From Anaerolineae bacterium (GTDB lineage: Bacteria; Chloroflexota; Anaerolineae; UBA4142; SHND01): DNA of 64,000 nt. The notes below the pieces were generated by a model. The model saw only the letters and a list, made by a program, of their open reading frames with translations. It did no database searches and was not told the origin of the DNA. This document shows, piece after piece, positions 9,186-17,873 of this stretch (position 1 is its first letter; each line of letters starts with the position of its first letter). A program made the position numbers and the translations under genes. The stretch spans positions 109,007 to 173,006 of the forward strand of contig JADZCJ010000083.1 of assembly GCA_020851635.1 (NCBI GenBank), written 5' to 3'.

Positions 9186-9794
9186 TCAGAAGGAGGGGGG
9201 GGTGATCGCCACCACCACAATTGCATCCGTATCTCCCAAATTCTGGCTGCGGTGCGGGATCGTGCTCTTTTGATAGATTGCGTCTCCCGGACCCAACTCG
9301 TAATATTCGTCCCCCACCCAAACGCCCACGCGCCCCTGAATGACCAGACCACATTCCTCGCCGTCATGCACGAGGGGCACATCGCCTGTCGTCTCGCCCG
9401 GAGGCAGGACCGTCCACATCATTTGAATGGATCGCTGCAGATCGGGCGAAACCAGTTCGTTGCGAATCCCCGAATTGGGATAGACCAGCGCTTTGCGCTG
9501 ATTCCCCCGCACGATCTGTGCGGGCGGCTCGGTCTGTTTGCCCGCGCCGTTCTCGGACCTCCCATCCGCATCCTCGAAAAATTCGCCCAGCTTGACGCCG
9601 AGTTTGTCCGCAATCGCATGGAGCGTGCCGACGGACGGTTTCGCCTGGTCGCGCTCGATTTGAGAAAGGAATGACGGCGAGATATTGCATTCACGCGACA
9701 ATTCGGTCAAAGTCATTTTTCTCGTCTTGCGGCGTTGACGAATTTTTCCACCCAGCGTTAACCCAACATCTGTTATAGTTTGAGAATTCTTCAT
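9186..9794 (-). CDS. XRE-family HTH regulator with C-terminal cupin domain
   Basis: 202 residues. A Cro/C1-type helix-turn-helix occupies about residues 13-70 (KIRQRRKTRKMTLTELSREC, then SPSFLSQIERDQAKPSVGTL). A Ser/Gly-rich linker follows, and a cupin_2 domain fills about 125-198 (GEECGLVIQGRVGVWVG, GPGDAIYQKSTIPH). This PuuR-like architecture is typical of regulators of amine, amino-acid and sugar catabolism that sense ligands through the cupin. A GTAGGA ribosome site precedes the ATG. It lies 162 nt downstream of the last gene of the long minus-strand cluster and could be cotranscribed with it. It also faces the AOR operon, so it is a candidate regulator of either. Confidence 0.92.
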   Translation of the reverse strand: MKNSQTITDVGLTLGGKIRQRRKTRKMTLTELSRECNISPSFLSQIERDQAKPSVGTLHAIADKLGVKLGEFFEDADGRSENGAGKQTEPPAQIVRGNQRKALVYPNSGIRNELVSPDLQRSIQMMWTVLPPGETTGDVPLVHDGEECGLVIQGRVGVWVGDEYYELGPGDAIYQKSTIPHRSQNLGDTDAIVVVAITPPSF

Positions 9795-9956
9795 TTTTCC
9801 TACCTTCTCACAAGGTCAATACCCGGTGATACGCAATTCAATCTCTCGAACCATTGAAATTGCGCCAATTCTTGTCTCGCGTTGCATCTCGGCGTCAGGG
9901 GTCGCATCACACGAACGCCCAACAGGGGGCGAGCCGTATCATGTGACACAAACCGT

Positions 9957-10862
9957 CTATAACAGCGGTCGCAAAAAATCGCGCGCGGCGAGCAGCCCCG
10001 CCTGCACACTCGTGCTGCTCCCCCACCAATCAGGGTCCTCCATCTCGATGCTCAGCGCGCCATCGTATCCGCCTGCGCGCAGCGCCGCAAGGAACGCGCC
10101 CGTGTCCAGCGCGCCGCGCCCGGGATTGCGGTAAATGCGCCAACCGTTGCTGCCCGGGTCCATAATCCCCCGACGGTATTTCTGCTCCGGCACCAACTCG
10201 GTATCTTTGGCGTGCGCGTACAAAGTCCTCGACGCATATTCGCGCGCCGCGCGGATGGGGTCAATCTCTAGCCAAATCAGGTGCGAAGGGTCCAGGTTCA
10301 GCCCAAAGTTCTCGTCGGGAATCGCCCGAAACAACGCGTCCCACACCTCCGGCGTGTGCGCCACATTTCCCACCAGTCCTTCAAACTGCCATCCCGGCAT
10401 GGGACAGTTCTCGATGGCGATCCGCACATTTTTTTCGCGCGCGTATCTCACCGTCGGCGTGAGGATTTGCGCGGCAAGTTGAATATTGTCCGCGATGGTC
10501 TTGGTTTCATCGCGCCCGACAAAGGCGCAGACCGTATCTACTCTCAATAACGCGGCAGCGTCAATCACCTTGCCCAAGTGTTCCAGATTCGCCTTGCGCC
10601 TGACAGGATCGCTGGCAAGATTATTGTCACAGTACGAGAGACACGAGATGGCAAGCCCGACCTCTGCCGCCAGCGCGCGAATTTCCTGCGCCCGCGCGGG
10701 CGTGAGCGTCGTAACATCCAACTGCATCCCATCAAACGCGCGTTTGTGCGCGGGGGGCCAGCAGCCGATTTCCACCGTCTCAAAACCATTCGTCGCGCCC
10801 CAACGCAAAATCTCGTCGAGCGAAAGTGGACTCAACCCGACCGTGAGAAAACCAAGTTTCAT
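9957..10862 (-). CDS. Sugar phosphate isomerase/epimerase-like TIM barrel
   Basis: 301 residues of the xylose-isomerase-like TIM-barrel family (AP endonuclease 2 fold). Family features are MKLGFLTVGLSPLSLDEILRWG at the start, CLSYCDNNL, the ENCPMPGW glutamate (metal ligand), NLDPSHLIW, YAHAKDTE and SIEMEDPDW near the end. The ATG at 10862 overlaps the stop of the upstream dehydrogenase (ATGA) and has GGAG 8 nt upstream. The open frame runs further upstream, but that part lies inside the neighbour. Members isomerise or epimerise sugars, inositols or hydroxypyruvate-type compounds; the substrate is unknown. Confidence 0.88.
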   Translation of the reverse strand: MKLGFLTVGLSPLSLDEILRWGATNGFETVEIGCWPPAHKRAFDGMQLDVTTLTPARAQEIRALAAEVGLAISCLSYCDNNLASDPVRRKANLEHLGKVIDAAALLRVDTVCAFVGRDETKTIADNIQLAAQILTPTVRYAREKNVRIAIENCPMPGWQFEGLVGNVAHTPEVWDALFRAIPDENFGLNLDPSHLIWLEIDPIRAAREYASRTLYAHAKDTELVPEQKYRRGIMDPGSNGWRIYRNPGRGALDTGAFLAALRAGGYDGALSIEMEDPDWWGSSTSVQAGLLAARDFLRPLL

Positions 10863-11845
10863 CGCAAACTCCAGCGGGATTTCACATCCCGATTTACTAC
10901 GGAACGCGGCATCCGACCACGCGTCAGATCGAGCGCCGTCTCCAGCGACATGCGCCACGCAATTTCGAGCGAGTTGTCGGAATACCCGCCGATATGCGGC
11001 GTGACGACGACGTTGGGCAGATGCAAGAGCGGATTGTTCATCGCGGGAGGTTCGGGATCAAATACATCCAGCCCTGCCCCCGCGATTTTTGATTCACACA
11101 GTGCGTTATACAACGCCGGTTCGTTTACAATCGGACCGCGCGCCGTATTGACCAGGACCGCGTTCGCTTTCATCAACGCCAGTTCGCGTGCGCCGATGAG
11201 ATGATGCGTTTCCGGCGTCAGCGCGCTGTGAATCGAGATGAAATCCGACTCGCGTAGCAGCGTGTTCAGATTCACAGCGCGCACATTATGAGCCGCAAAT
11301 GTTTCATCGCTCACGTATGGGTCAAACACCAACCGCCGCAAACCAAACCCGGACAATTTGCGGGCGACGTTTTGCGCAATGTTGCCAAATCCGATCAGCC
11401 CAAGCGTTTGCCCCGTCAGATGCCATCGGAGCGCGGGCAAATTGCGGTCCCAAATCCCCGCCCGAATCTCGCGGTCGCGCGCCGCAATCTGGCGTGTGAC
11501 GGCAAACAACAGCGCAATCGCATGGTCGCTCACCGCATCGGCGACGGCGGCGGGAGTGTTGACGACAAGAATGCCCTGCGCCGTCGCCGCATCTATCGGA
11601 ATCCGGTCCACACCGCTGCCCGAACGAATGAGCGCGCCGCAATTTTTCAGGACGGTCAGATTCTCAGCCGACAGTGCGGCGCAATCGCCAAAAGACCAGA
11701 CAATCTCGGCATCGTCCGCGCACTCTGCCAGGTCCTCGCGCGTCACGCACTCGCGGACGACCAGCGAGATGTTTTCGCGTTCCAGCGTTTCGGTCACAAA
11801 TTCAGGGACGCGCTGCTCGTTCAACGCGACGAGCGCAATTTTCAC
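10859..11845 (-). CDS. D-isomer-specific 2-hydroxyacid dehydrogenase
   Basis: 328 residues. The NAD-binding Rossmann insert shows GFGNIAQNVARKLSGFG (about 147-163) with an acidic residue at the end of the second strand (VFDPYV). Catalytic positions are visible: Arg in NTARGPIVNEPAL, the acidic residue in GLDVFDPEPP and His in VTPHIGGYS. These enzymes reduce 2-keto acids to D-hydroxyacids or the reverse with NAD(P)H. Both ends are translationally coupled to neighbours (ATGA overlaps), so it belongs to the catabolic operon. The exact substrate (phosphoglycerate-, glyoxylate- or hydroxypyruvate-like) is not resolvable. Confidence 0.92.
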   Translation of the reverse strand: MKIALVALNEQRVPEFVTETLERENISLVVRECVTREDLAECADDAEIVWSFGDCAALSAENLTVLKNCGALIRSGSGVDRIPIDAATAQGILVVNTPAAVADAVSDHAIALLFAVTRQIAARDREIRAGIWDRNLPALRWHLTGQTLGLIGFGNIAQNVARKLSGFGLRRLVFDPYVSDETFAAHNVRAVNLNTLLRESDFISIHSALTPETHHLIGARELALMKANAVLVNTARGPIVNEPALYNALCESKIAGAGLDVFDPEPPAMNNPLLHLPNVVVTPHIGGYSDNSLEIAWRMSLETALDLTRGRMPRSVVNRDVKSRWSLR

Positions 11846-12792
11846 GCGAGCGCCTGCGCCTGTGGCAAAACGCTCCGGCTAAAATATTCCAGCCCGTCCA
11901 GGTCCTCGAGGTCCGCCCACTGAATCATCACTTGCTGCATCCCCGCCTCGCTCAACTCGCCCAGTTGGTCAACAATCTCGTCAGGCGTCCCAATCAACAT
12001 GCCCCACGCCAGCAACTCTTGTTTGGTTCGCGAGTCCGTCTGTTGACGCGCCGCCAATTGGCGTTCCACCGCCGCATCGTCACGCCCAAAAAGCATCCCC
12101 TTCATCTGCGAGCGTTGAATCTTTTTGGGGTCGCGTCCCTGCGCCCGCGCCAGCGTATCGAGCTCTGCATTCAGTTCGCGGAATTGGGCGGGCGAGCGAA
12201 AGATTGCGTTCCATTCATCGCCATATTTTGCCGCGACCTCCAGGACTTTGTGGGGACCGTTGCCGCCGATCAAAATGTCCGGACCGCGCGGGCGCTGCGG
12301 GCGCGGGTACAAGACCGCATCGCGCAGCTGGAAATATTTGCCCTCGAAATTCACCGGACCGGGTTCGCGCAGCAAGCGCGTAATCACTTCCAATCCCTCC
12401 TGCCAGCGCAGAAACCTTTCGCGCGTGTCCAACAGGTCAAAACCAAACATCGAGTGCTCGCGCACCCCGCCGCCCCAACCGGCGCCGACCCCAAGCGTGA
12501 GCCGTCCGCCGCTCAAGTCGTCCACATCCTTTGCCATCCGCGCGGTATGCACAGGATGCCGAAACGAGACCGGCGACACAAGCGAGCCGATGCGCATGCG
12601 TTTGGTGTTGCATGCCGCCCAGGTGAGCGAGACCCACATTTCGAGCGAGTCGCGGTCGGGGGGATTGTTTTCGACAAAGTGGTCGGAACGAAACAGCCCG
12701 TCAAATCCCATTGCTTCGACCGCCGGAACAAATTTCTGCCAACGCGTCCAATTTAGCCCGCGCTGTCCTTCAACCTGTAAATTGAGTTTCAT
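11842..12792 (-). CDS. LLM-class flavin-dependent (probably F420) oxidoreductase
   Basis: 316 residues of the bacterial luciferase-like monooxygenase family. Visible features are AVEAMGFDGLFRSDHF (about 25-40), the SPVSFRHPVHTARMAKDVDDLSGGRL-type strand-helix pattern and LGVGAGWGGGVREHSMFGF, which is typical of F420-binding members. ILIGGNGPHKVLEVAAKYGDEWN is a second hallmark. ATG 12792 overlaps the HisC-like stop by ATGA. Family members oxidise or reduce ring nitrogen or carbonyl compounds, or open heterocycles as monooxygenases. The cofactor (F420 or FMN) is inferred from family resemblance only. Confidence 0.88.
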   Translation of the reverse strand: MKLNLQVEGQRGLNWTRWQKFVPAVEAMGFDGLFRSDHFVENNPPDRDSLEMWVSLTWAACNTKRMRIGSLVSPVSFRHPVHTARMAKDVDDLSGGRLTLGVGAGWGGGVREHSMFGFDLLDTRERFLRWQEGLEVITRLLREPGPVNFEGKYFQLRDAVLYPRPQRPRGPDILIGGNGPHKVLEVAAKYGDEWNAIFRSPAQFRELNAELDTLARAQGRDPKKIQRSQMKGMLFGRDDAAVERQLAARQQTDSRTKQELLAWGMLIGTPDEIVDQLGELSEAGMQQVMIQWADLEDLDGLEYFSRSVLPQAQALA

Positions 12793-13916
12793 TCCTTTTC
12801 CAGTTCTGCCAATACCTGGCGTAACGCGCGAATCATGCGTTGGTTGATTTCGGGCGGCGCAATCGTGATGCGCAGCGCGTCGGGCAAGCCAAATGGATCG
12901 CACGGGCGGATGATGACCCCGTGCTTGTGCATGGCATGTTCGATGCGCGTCACCGGGAACGGCAGGTTCACAAGCATGATAAAGTTCGCTTCGGTGGGCA
13001 AATACTCTAGCCCCAACGCATCAAACTCGTGATACAAATACGCTTTGCCGTCGTGATTCACCTGCAGCGCGCGCTGCACATGTTCGTGGTCGGTCAGCGC
13101 CGCCGACGCCGCCAAAAGCGGCAGCGTTCCCACATGAAACGCGGTTTGCGTCCGCAAGAGCGCATCAATAATGTCATGGCGCGCAATGCCGTAACCGACG
13201 CGTACTCCCGCCAGCCCATAGAGTTTCGAAAAAGTGCGCGTGGCAATGACATTACGTCCCTCGCGCACATATTCGAGCGCGCCCGGAAAATCGTCTGCCT
13301 CGGCAAAATCTGCGTATGCTTCGTCCAACACCACGATCACATGCGGCGGCAAGCGGTCGAGAAACCCGGTTAGCGCCGCATGATTCACATACAACCCGGT
13401 CGGATTGTTGGGATTGTTGAAAAACAAGAGTCGCGTTCTCGGCGTAACGTGCGCGCAGATTTCGTCGAGGTCATACGCATAGTTATGCGTCTGCTTGAGC
13501 ACAACCGAGCGCCCGCCGTACATGTCAGTCAAAATCTCGTACATCTGAAACGCAGGCATCTGGATAATGTTCTCGACGCGGTCAAACACAAATGTCTGGG
13601 CGACGGCGCGCAGCACATCGGCAGACCCGTTGCCGACGATGATGTTGTTGGCGGTCAGGTCGTGACCGAGATGCGCGGCGAGCTGTTCCCGCAAGTCATG
13701 CGCTTCGACTCCCGGATAATAATGCGCTTCCGCCGCCGCGTCGCGCAGCGCTTGAAGCGCCTTGGGGGAAGGACCGAAGAGGTTCTCGTTCGAGCCGAGC
13801 TTGATGATTTCGCTGACCCCGAGCGCGTCCCGGACCTCTTGAATAGACTTGCCCCGAATATAGCGCGGCAGATTGAGTAAATGCGGATTGATCGGCAGAT
13901 CGTGAGCGTGTGGCAT
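12789..13916 (-). CDS. Histidinol-phosphate aminotransferase-like (class I/II PLP enzyme)
   Basis: 375 residues. The PLP lysine is K231 in TRTFSKLYGLAGVRVGYG. Other class I/II landmarks are KLGSNENLFGPSP (40-52), the phosphate-binding GNGSADVL, the FFNNPNNPTG motif (165-174), the DEAYADF aspartate (198-204) and the C-terminal arginine in LRITI. It resembles HisC, but it sits in a catabolic operon far from any his gene. It more likely transaminates a catabolic amino acid or imidazole-like substrate. Its stop overlaps the next ATG, and 14 nt separate it from the upstream Gfo/Idh gene. Confidence 0.9.
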   Translation of the reverse strand: MPHAHDLPINPHLLNLPRYIRGKSIQEVRDALGVSEIIKLGSNENLFGPSPKALQALRDAAAEAHYYPGVEAHDLREQLAAHLGHDLTANNIIVGNGSADVLRAVAQTFVFDRVENIIQMPAFQMYEILTDMYGGRSVVLKQTHNYAYDLDEICAHVTPRTRLLFFNNPNNPTGLYVNHAALTGFLDRLPPHVIVVLDEAYADFAEADDFPGALEYVREGRNVIATRTFSKLYGLAGVRVGYGIARHDIIDALLRTQTAFHVGTLPLLAASAALTDHEHVQRALQVNHDGKAYLYHEFDALGLEYLPTEANFIMLVNLPFPVTRIEHAMHKHGVIIRPCDPFGLPDALRITIAPPEINQRMIRALRQVLAELEKE

Positions 13917-13930
13917 AGTCCGTATCTCGG

Positions 13931-14947
13931 CTAAAGATGTCTGATGATTTCAAAAGCAAGTTCCAGATCGCGCTGCGCATCCTGCACTGTGGTGTGCGGC
14001 GCCGCCAGTCCGCGAATGCACTGTAAAAAATGGACCAGTTCCTGGACAAACGATTCCTGATACGTCAGCGAAGGGTAACTCACGCTTGCGGGTGTTGTGA
14101 TTTTGATTTGACTGCGCTGACGAAACGCGAGCGGCGGAGCAAAATCAAGGTCAATCCGTCCCTGATCGCAATGCAAGGCAATCGTGCAGTCAAACACACT
14201 GCCCGGCGGGTTCATCAACCCCACTTCAAACAATCCGCGCGCCTTTTCAAATTCGACGAGCGCCAGGCGCGGCATTTCGTTGGTCGCAAAAATGACCTGT
14301 TTGGCTTCGCCAAACAAACTGCGCGCCATATTGATCTCGTGAATCCAGCCCTCGACCCATTCCACCTCGGCAGGAAATTTCTTGGCATCGCGCGCTTGCG
14401 CCTGCGGCGGCGCCGTCGCCGCGCGCGTCTCGTCCGGTGAAATGCCGCCCAGCGCCTCGGCGCCTGCCATCCATGCGCCGCCAAAACTGTGAATCACGCC
14501 ATAGCGCAGCGCGCCCAATTCGTTCGCCCCCAGCATCTTGTGCGCCATGACAAAGGCCGGGTCATAGCGATTGTGATAGCCGATGACCATGACCGCGCCG
14601 CTGCGGACCTGTGCCTCGACAATCGCGCGCCCCTTGTCGAGAGAAACTTCGAGGGGCTTTTCGAGAAAGACGGGAATGCCGCGTTCGAGCACCGGCAGAC
14701 AGGCGTCCGCATGAAACATGCGCGGCGTGACCACAAGCACACCGTCCAATTTGTCCTCGCCCGCAAGGAGTTCCAAGCTGTCACGATAAACGCGCGGAAT
14801 GTTATAGCGCGCGGCGACACGCTCCGCCAGCGCCGTTTCAATGTCCGCGAGCGCGGCGATCTCTACGCCGCGAATTTGAAGCAGACTCGGAATGTGCGCG
14901 ATTTGGGTCATGCGCCCCGCGCCGACGATTGCAAGGTTTAGTGACAT
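13931..14947 (-). CDS. Gfo/Idh/MocA-family oxidoreductase
   Basis: 338 residues. An N-terminal Rossmann fold (LAIVGAGRMTQIAHIPSL) is followed by the family motif LEKPLEV, whose Lys is catalytic, near residue 95. A C-terminal alpha/beta domain includes GYHNRYDP and WVEGWIHEINMARSLFGE, where His and Glu align with the substrate site. These enzymes oxidise or reduce sugar- or inositol-type hydroxyls or imino compounds with NAD(P). It neighbours a second family member 12 nt upstream, suggesting consecutive steps or a pair acting on related substrates. Confidence 0.9.
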   Translation of the reverse strand: MSLNLAIVGAGRMTQIAHIPSLLQIRGVEIAALADIETALAERVAARYNIPRVYRDSLELLAGEDKLDGVLVVTPRMFHADACLPVLERGIPVFLEKPLEVSLDKGRAIVEAQVRSGAVMVIGYHNRYDPAFVMAHKMLGANELGALRYGVIHSFGGAWMAGAEALGGISPDETRAATAPPQAQARDAKKFPAEVEWVEGWIHEINMARSLFGEAKQVIFATNEMPRLALVEFEKARGLFEVGLMNPPGSVFDCTIALHCDQGRIDLDFAPPLAFRQRSQIKITTPASVSYPSLTYQESFVQELVHFLQCIRGLAAPHTTVQDAQRDLELAFEIIRHL

Positions 14948-14959
14948 GCCGGACAGACC

Positions 14960-15946
14960 CTATTCGAACGGATATTTGAAATTCCACATGGCGCGAATGC
15001 GGTCCAGCGTTTGCATCAACGCCAGCGTTTCGTCGAGAGGCATCACCTCACTCTCGAGCTTGCCTGCCCGCAGACAATCCCCGACCGCGACCGCCTGATA
15101 ATTCCATCCGTTACCCGTCAGCGGCATTTCGATCTCCTGGTCCGGCTCGCCGATGCGCGTGAGTGTGAGATTGGTCGGACGAAACAACGGCGGATGCACG
15201 CGGACCCGTCCCTCACTGCCGTAAATCGCAAATTCGGGCGGAATCTGCGTCTTGATGGTCAGGTGCATGGTCGCCATCCCACCGCCGTCGTATTCGAGCG
15301 TCAGCGCATCCTGCACATCCACGCCGTGTTGAAATTCCGCAAGCCCTGCGATGCGGTCGGGCTGTTTGTGAAAAATCATGGACGCAAGGGAGAGCGGATA
15401 AATGCCCGCATCGAGCAAAATTCCTCCACCCAGCTCGGCTTGCAAAATATAATGCGTCGGCGGCAGATGATGCGGCGTCATGCCCAGTCCCGCCGTAAAC
15501 ATTTCCACCGCCCCAATGGCGCCCTCTGCCAGCAAACGGCGCAGGCGCGCGATCAGTGGGATATAGCGCGTCCACATGGCTTCCATCAAAAATAGTTTTT
15601 TTGCGCGGGCCGTCGCAATCACGCGTTCTGCTTGAGCGGCATTGATGGTGAACGGCTTTTCGCACAGCACATGCTTGCCCGCTTCGAGACACATCAAACA
15701 ATTTTCAAGATGCAGGGCGTGGGGCGTCGCCACATAGATAATGTCAACCTCTGCATCCTGCGCCAACGCTTCATAGCTCGCATACGCATTTGGAATTTGA
15801 AATTTCGCGGCAAACGTCCGCGCCGTATCTGCCGAGCGCGAACCGACCGCCTTTATTTCAGCGCCGTTAACAAAACCCAGTCCGGTCGCAAACGAACCGG
15901 CAATTTTTCCCGTGCCCAGAATGCCCCAACGAATGTTTTCTGCCAT
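14960..15946 (-). CDS. Gfo/Idh/MocA-family oxidoreductase, dihydrodiol-dehydrogenase-like
   Basis: 328 residues. The Rossmann start is RWGILGTGKIAGSFATGL and the catalytic EKP is present (VLCEKPFTINAAQAERV, about residue 95). FLMEAMWTRYIPLIARLRRLL and GGGILLDAGIYPLSLASM are hallmarks of the trans-1,2-dihydrodiol/D-xylose dehydrogenase subgroup. The protein is probably cytosolic and NADP-dependent. Its ATG overlaps the stop of the upstream SDR gene by one base (TAATG). The substrate is unknown. Confidence 0.91.
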   Translation of the reverse strand: MAENIRWGILGTGKIAGSFATGLGFVNGAEIKAVGSRSADTARTFAAKFQIPNAYASYEALAQDAEVDIIYVATPHALHLENCLMCLEAGKHVLCEKPFTINAAQAERVIATARAKKLFLMEAMWTRYIPLIARLRRLLAEGAIGAVEMFTAGLGMTPHHLPPTHYILQAELGGGILLDAGIYPLSLASMIFHKQPDRIAGLAEFQHGVDVQDALTLEYDGGGMATMHLTIKTQIPPEFAIYGSEGRVRVHPPLFRPTNLTLTRIGEPDQEIEMPLTGNGWNYQAVAVGDCLRAGKLESEVMPLDETLALMQTLDRIRAMWNFKYPFE

Positions 15947-16716
15947 TATTTACCCACCGTCAACGAAGCTCCGCCGTCAACCAACAAGAATTGTCCGGTC
16001 ACATTCGAAGCATCCTTGCTCGCCAGAAAATAGACGACCGCTGCAATTTCTTCCGGTTCTGCGGCGCGCCCCAACAGCCCATAGCCCTGTGTTTTGGCGC
16101 GCAAATCATCCGCCGTCATGCCGCCTTCTGCGGCGCGACGAAGATGAAAATCCGAAAGGGTCGCGCCCGGACCGACGGCGTTCACGCGAATCCCTTCTTT
16201 ACCATATGCAATCGCAAGACTCCGCATCAACCCCAGCACGCCCGCTTTGCTCGCATCATAAATCGGCATGTGCGCCACACCCACAGCAGCATTCAGCGAG
16301 GAAATGATCACAATCGCGCCCGCGTGCTGCGCGATCATTGCCGGGAGCGCCGCGCGGCACGAATAACCGACCCCCCGCAGATTCACGCCGAGAATCTTGT
16401 CCCAATCACTCTCGCTTGCGTCGAGCAGCGAGCCGGAGATTTGCACCCCTGCATTCGCCACGAGCGCATCAATCCGTCCCCACGCATCCAGCGCGGCTTG
16501 CGCGAACGCCGCGCAGTCCGTTTCCCGCGAAACATCCGCGCGGCAAAAGACCGCTTCCCCGCCATTCTCTCGAATCAACGCGCAAGCGCGTTCGCCATCC
16601 TCGCGCGAAATATCGCTAACAACCACGCGCCAGCCCTCTTGCGCGAAACGCGCCGCGCACGCTTTGCCGATGCCCGCGCCGCCGCCCGTTACAATTGCCA
16701 CCGGTTGATTTGTCAC
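15946..16716 (-). CDS. Short-chain dehydrogenase/reductase (SDR)
   Basis: 256 residues starting with GTG. Classical SDR motifs are present: TGGGAGIGKACAARF for the cofactor, NAG in VANAGVQ, the catalytic Ser in ISSLNA and YDASK (Tyr/Lys). The C-terminal QFLLVDGGAS is also typical. The GTG at 16716 overlaps the amidohydrolase stop (GTGA); upstream in-frame sequence belongs to the neighbour. It is closely similar to the SDR at 23269-24045 (same SEDGER, VANAG and YDASKAG patterns), so the cluster contains a duplicated SDR. Confidence 0.92.
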   Translation of the reverse strand: MTNQPVAIVTGGGAGIGKACAARFAQEGWRVVVSDISREDGERACALIRENGGEAVFCRADVSRETDCAAFAQAALDAWGRIDALVANAGVQISGSLLDASESDWDKILGVNLRGVGYSCRAALPAMIAQHAGAIVIISSLNAAVGVAHMPIYDASKAGVLGLMRSLAIAYGKEGIRVNAVGPGATLSDFHLRRAAEGGMTADDLRAKTQGYGLLGRAAEPEEIAAVVYFLASKDASNVTGQFLLVDGGASLTVGK

Positions 16717-17873
16717 GATTTGTAAATCACCCGCCCACCGCGCATGACCCACACGATGCGCCGCAGAGCGGTAATGTCGTCCAATGGATTTCCTTTGACC
16801 GCCACAATATCAGCGTTTTTTCCGATTTCAAGCGAGCCGATTTCACTTGCAACTCCGAGCGTCTCGGCAGCGGTCCGTGTGCAGGCAGAGATTGCCTGTT
16901 CGGGCGTCATGCCCAGCTCGCTGACCATCAATTCGGGAATCAGCGCATAATCGTCGCAAAACATGTCGGTCACGCCCGCATCGCTGCTCGCGGCGAATTT
17001 CACGCCCAGCTCGTATTGCGCGCGCCAATTGCGGTTCAACAACGCGCGCGGCGCGCCCACTCCCCCTTGCTGTATCCGGCGATAATCAATCACGTTCGTT
17101 GGACTGACATGAATCCCGCGCGCCGCAATTTCGCGCGCCAAACCCTCATCAAACTCTGCGCCCTCGTTCCCGAAAAAACTCGAATGTTCGATCCGCTGTA
17201 TCCCCGCCTCGACACAGTTGCGAATCCCCGCGCAGCCGTGCGCATGTGCCGCCACGCGTTTGCCCGCGTCCGCCGCGCGCTCCACCACTGCCCGCAAATC
17301 CGCCGCGCTGTAACACGCCGTGCCGGGTCCGTCCCCGCCGCCGCCCGTCGCCATGATTTTGATAAAATCTGCGCCCGCCGCGATTTGTTCGTCCACCGCC
17401 TGTAATAGCTCGTCGCGCGTGTCCGCCTCGCGCGCAAATTCTGCGCCATGCCCGCCGCGAATCACAATCGGCGCGCCTGACGCCACGATGCGCGGACCCT
17501 GAAGCGTGCCATCGGAAATCGCATCGCGGAGAGGGAATATAACGTCGTTTGGTCCTCCACAGTCGCCCGCCGTCGTCACGCCTGCCCGCAACAGACTTTG
17601 CGCGTTCCCGACCGCGCGGAGCAGAATGTGCGCGCGTGATTCGTTCGGGTCAAAATAAGGACGGCGCCGGGGATTACACACCAGATGCAGATGCGTATCA
17701 ATCAATCCCGGGAGCAGGGTCACATCGGCGAGGTCAGCTGTCTCTGACGCGACATCCGAGCTGCCCGACCGCAATTCCACGATACGCCCCGCCTCTATTC
17801 CGAGGATGGGTGAGAGCGCAGCAGAGCGGTTTAGCCCATCCACCAGCCGCGCCGCGCGCAAAATCTGTTTCAT
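16713..17873 (-). CDS. Amidohydrolase-superfamily hydrolase (imidazolonepropionase/prolidase-like)
   Basis: 386 residues. The metal-dependent amidohydrolase barrel shows the HxH motif in LPGLIDTHLHLV, a glycine-rich MATGGGGDGPGT region where a bridging Lys or Glu is expected, AAHAHG, an EHSSF His and the catalytic Asp in ASSDAGVTDMF. The tail IGSLEIGKNADIVAVKGNPL is the composite beta-sandwich typical of the family. Members cleave cyclic or linear amides, dipeptides and imidazolones. ATG 17873 overlaps the stop of the ABC ATPase (ATGA). In context it is a likely hydrolase for an imported amide or peptide. Confidence 0.9.
   Translation of the reverse strand: MKQILRAARLVDGLNRSAALSPILGIEAGRIVELRSGSSDVASETADLADVTLLPGLIDTHLHLVCNPRRRPYFDPNESRAHILLRAVGNAQSLLRAGVTTAGDCGGPNDVIFPLRDAISDGTLQGPRIVASGAPIVIRGGHGAEFAREADTRDELLQAVDEQIAAGADFIKIMATGGGGDGPGTACYSAADLRAVVERAADAGKRVAAHAHGCAGIRNCVEAGIQRIEHSSFFGNEGAEFDEGLAREIAARGIHVSPTNVIDYRRIQQGGVGAPRALLNRNWRAQYELGVKFAASSDAGVTDMFCDDYALIPELMVSELGMTPEQAISACTRTAAETLGVASEIGSLEIGKNADIVAVKGNPLDDITALRRIVWVMRGGRVIYKS

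Noticed and set aside
16717..16752. ATG start upstream of the SDR gene
   Set aside because: It lies inside the amidohydrolase gene; the GTG at 16716 overlaps that stop as in the neighbouring junctions and matches the SDR N-terminus.
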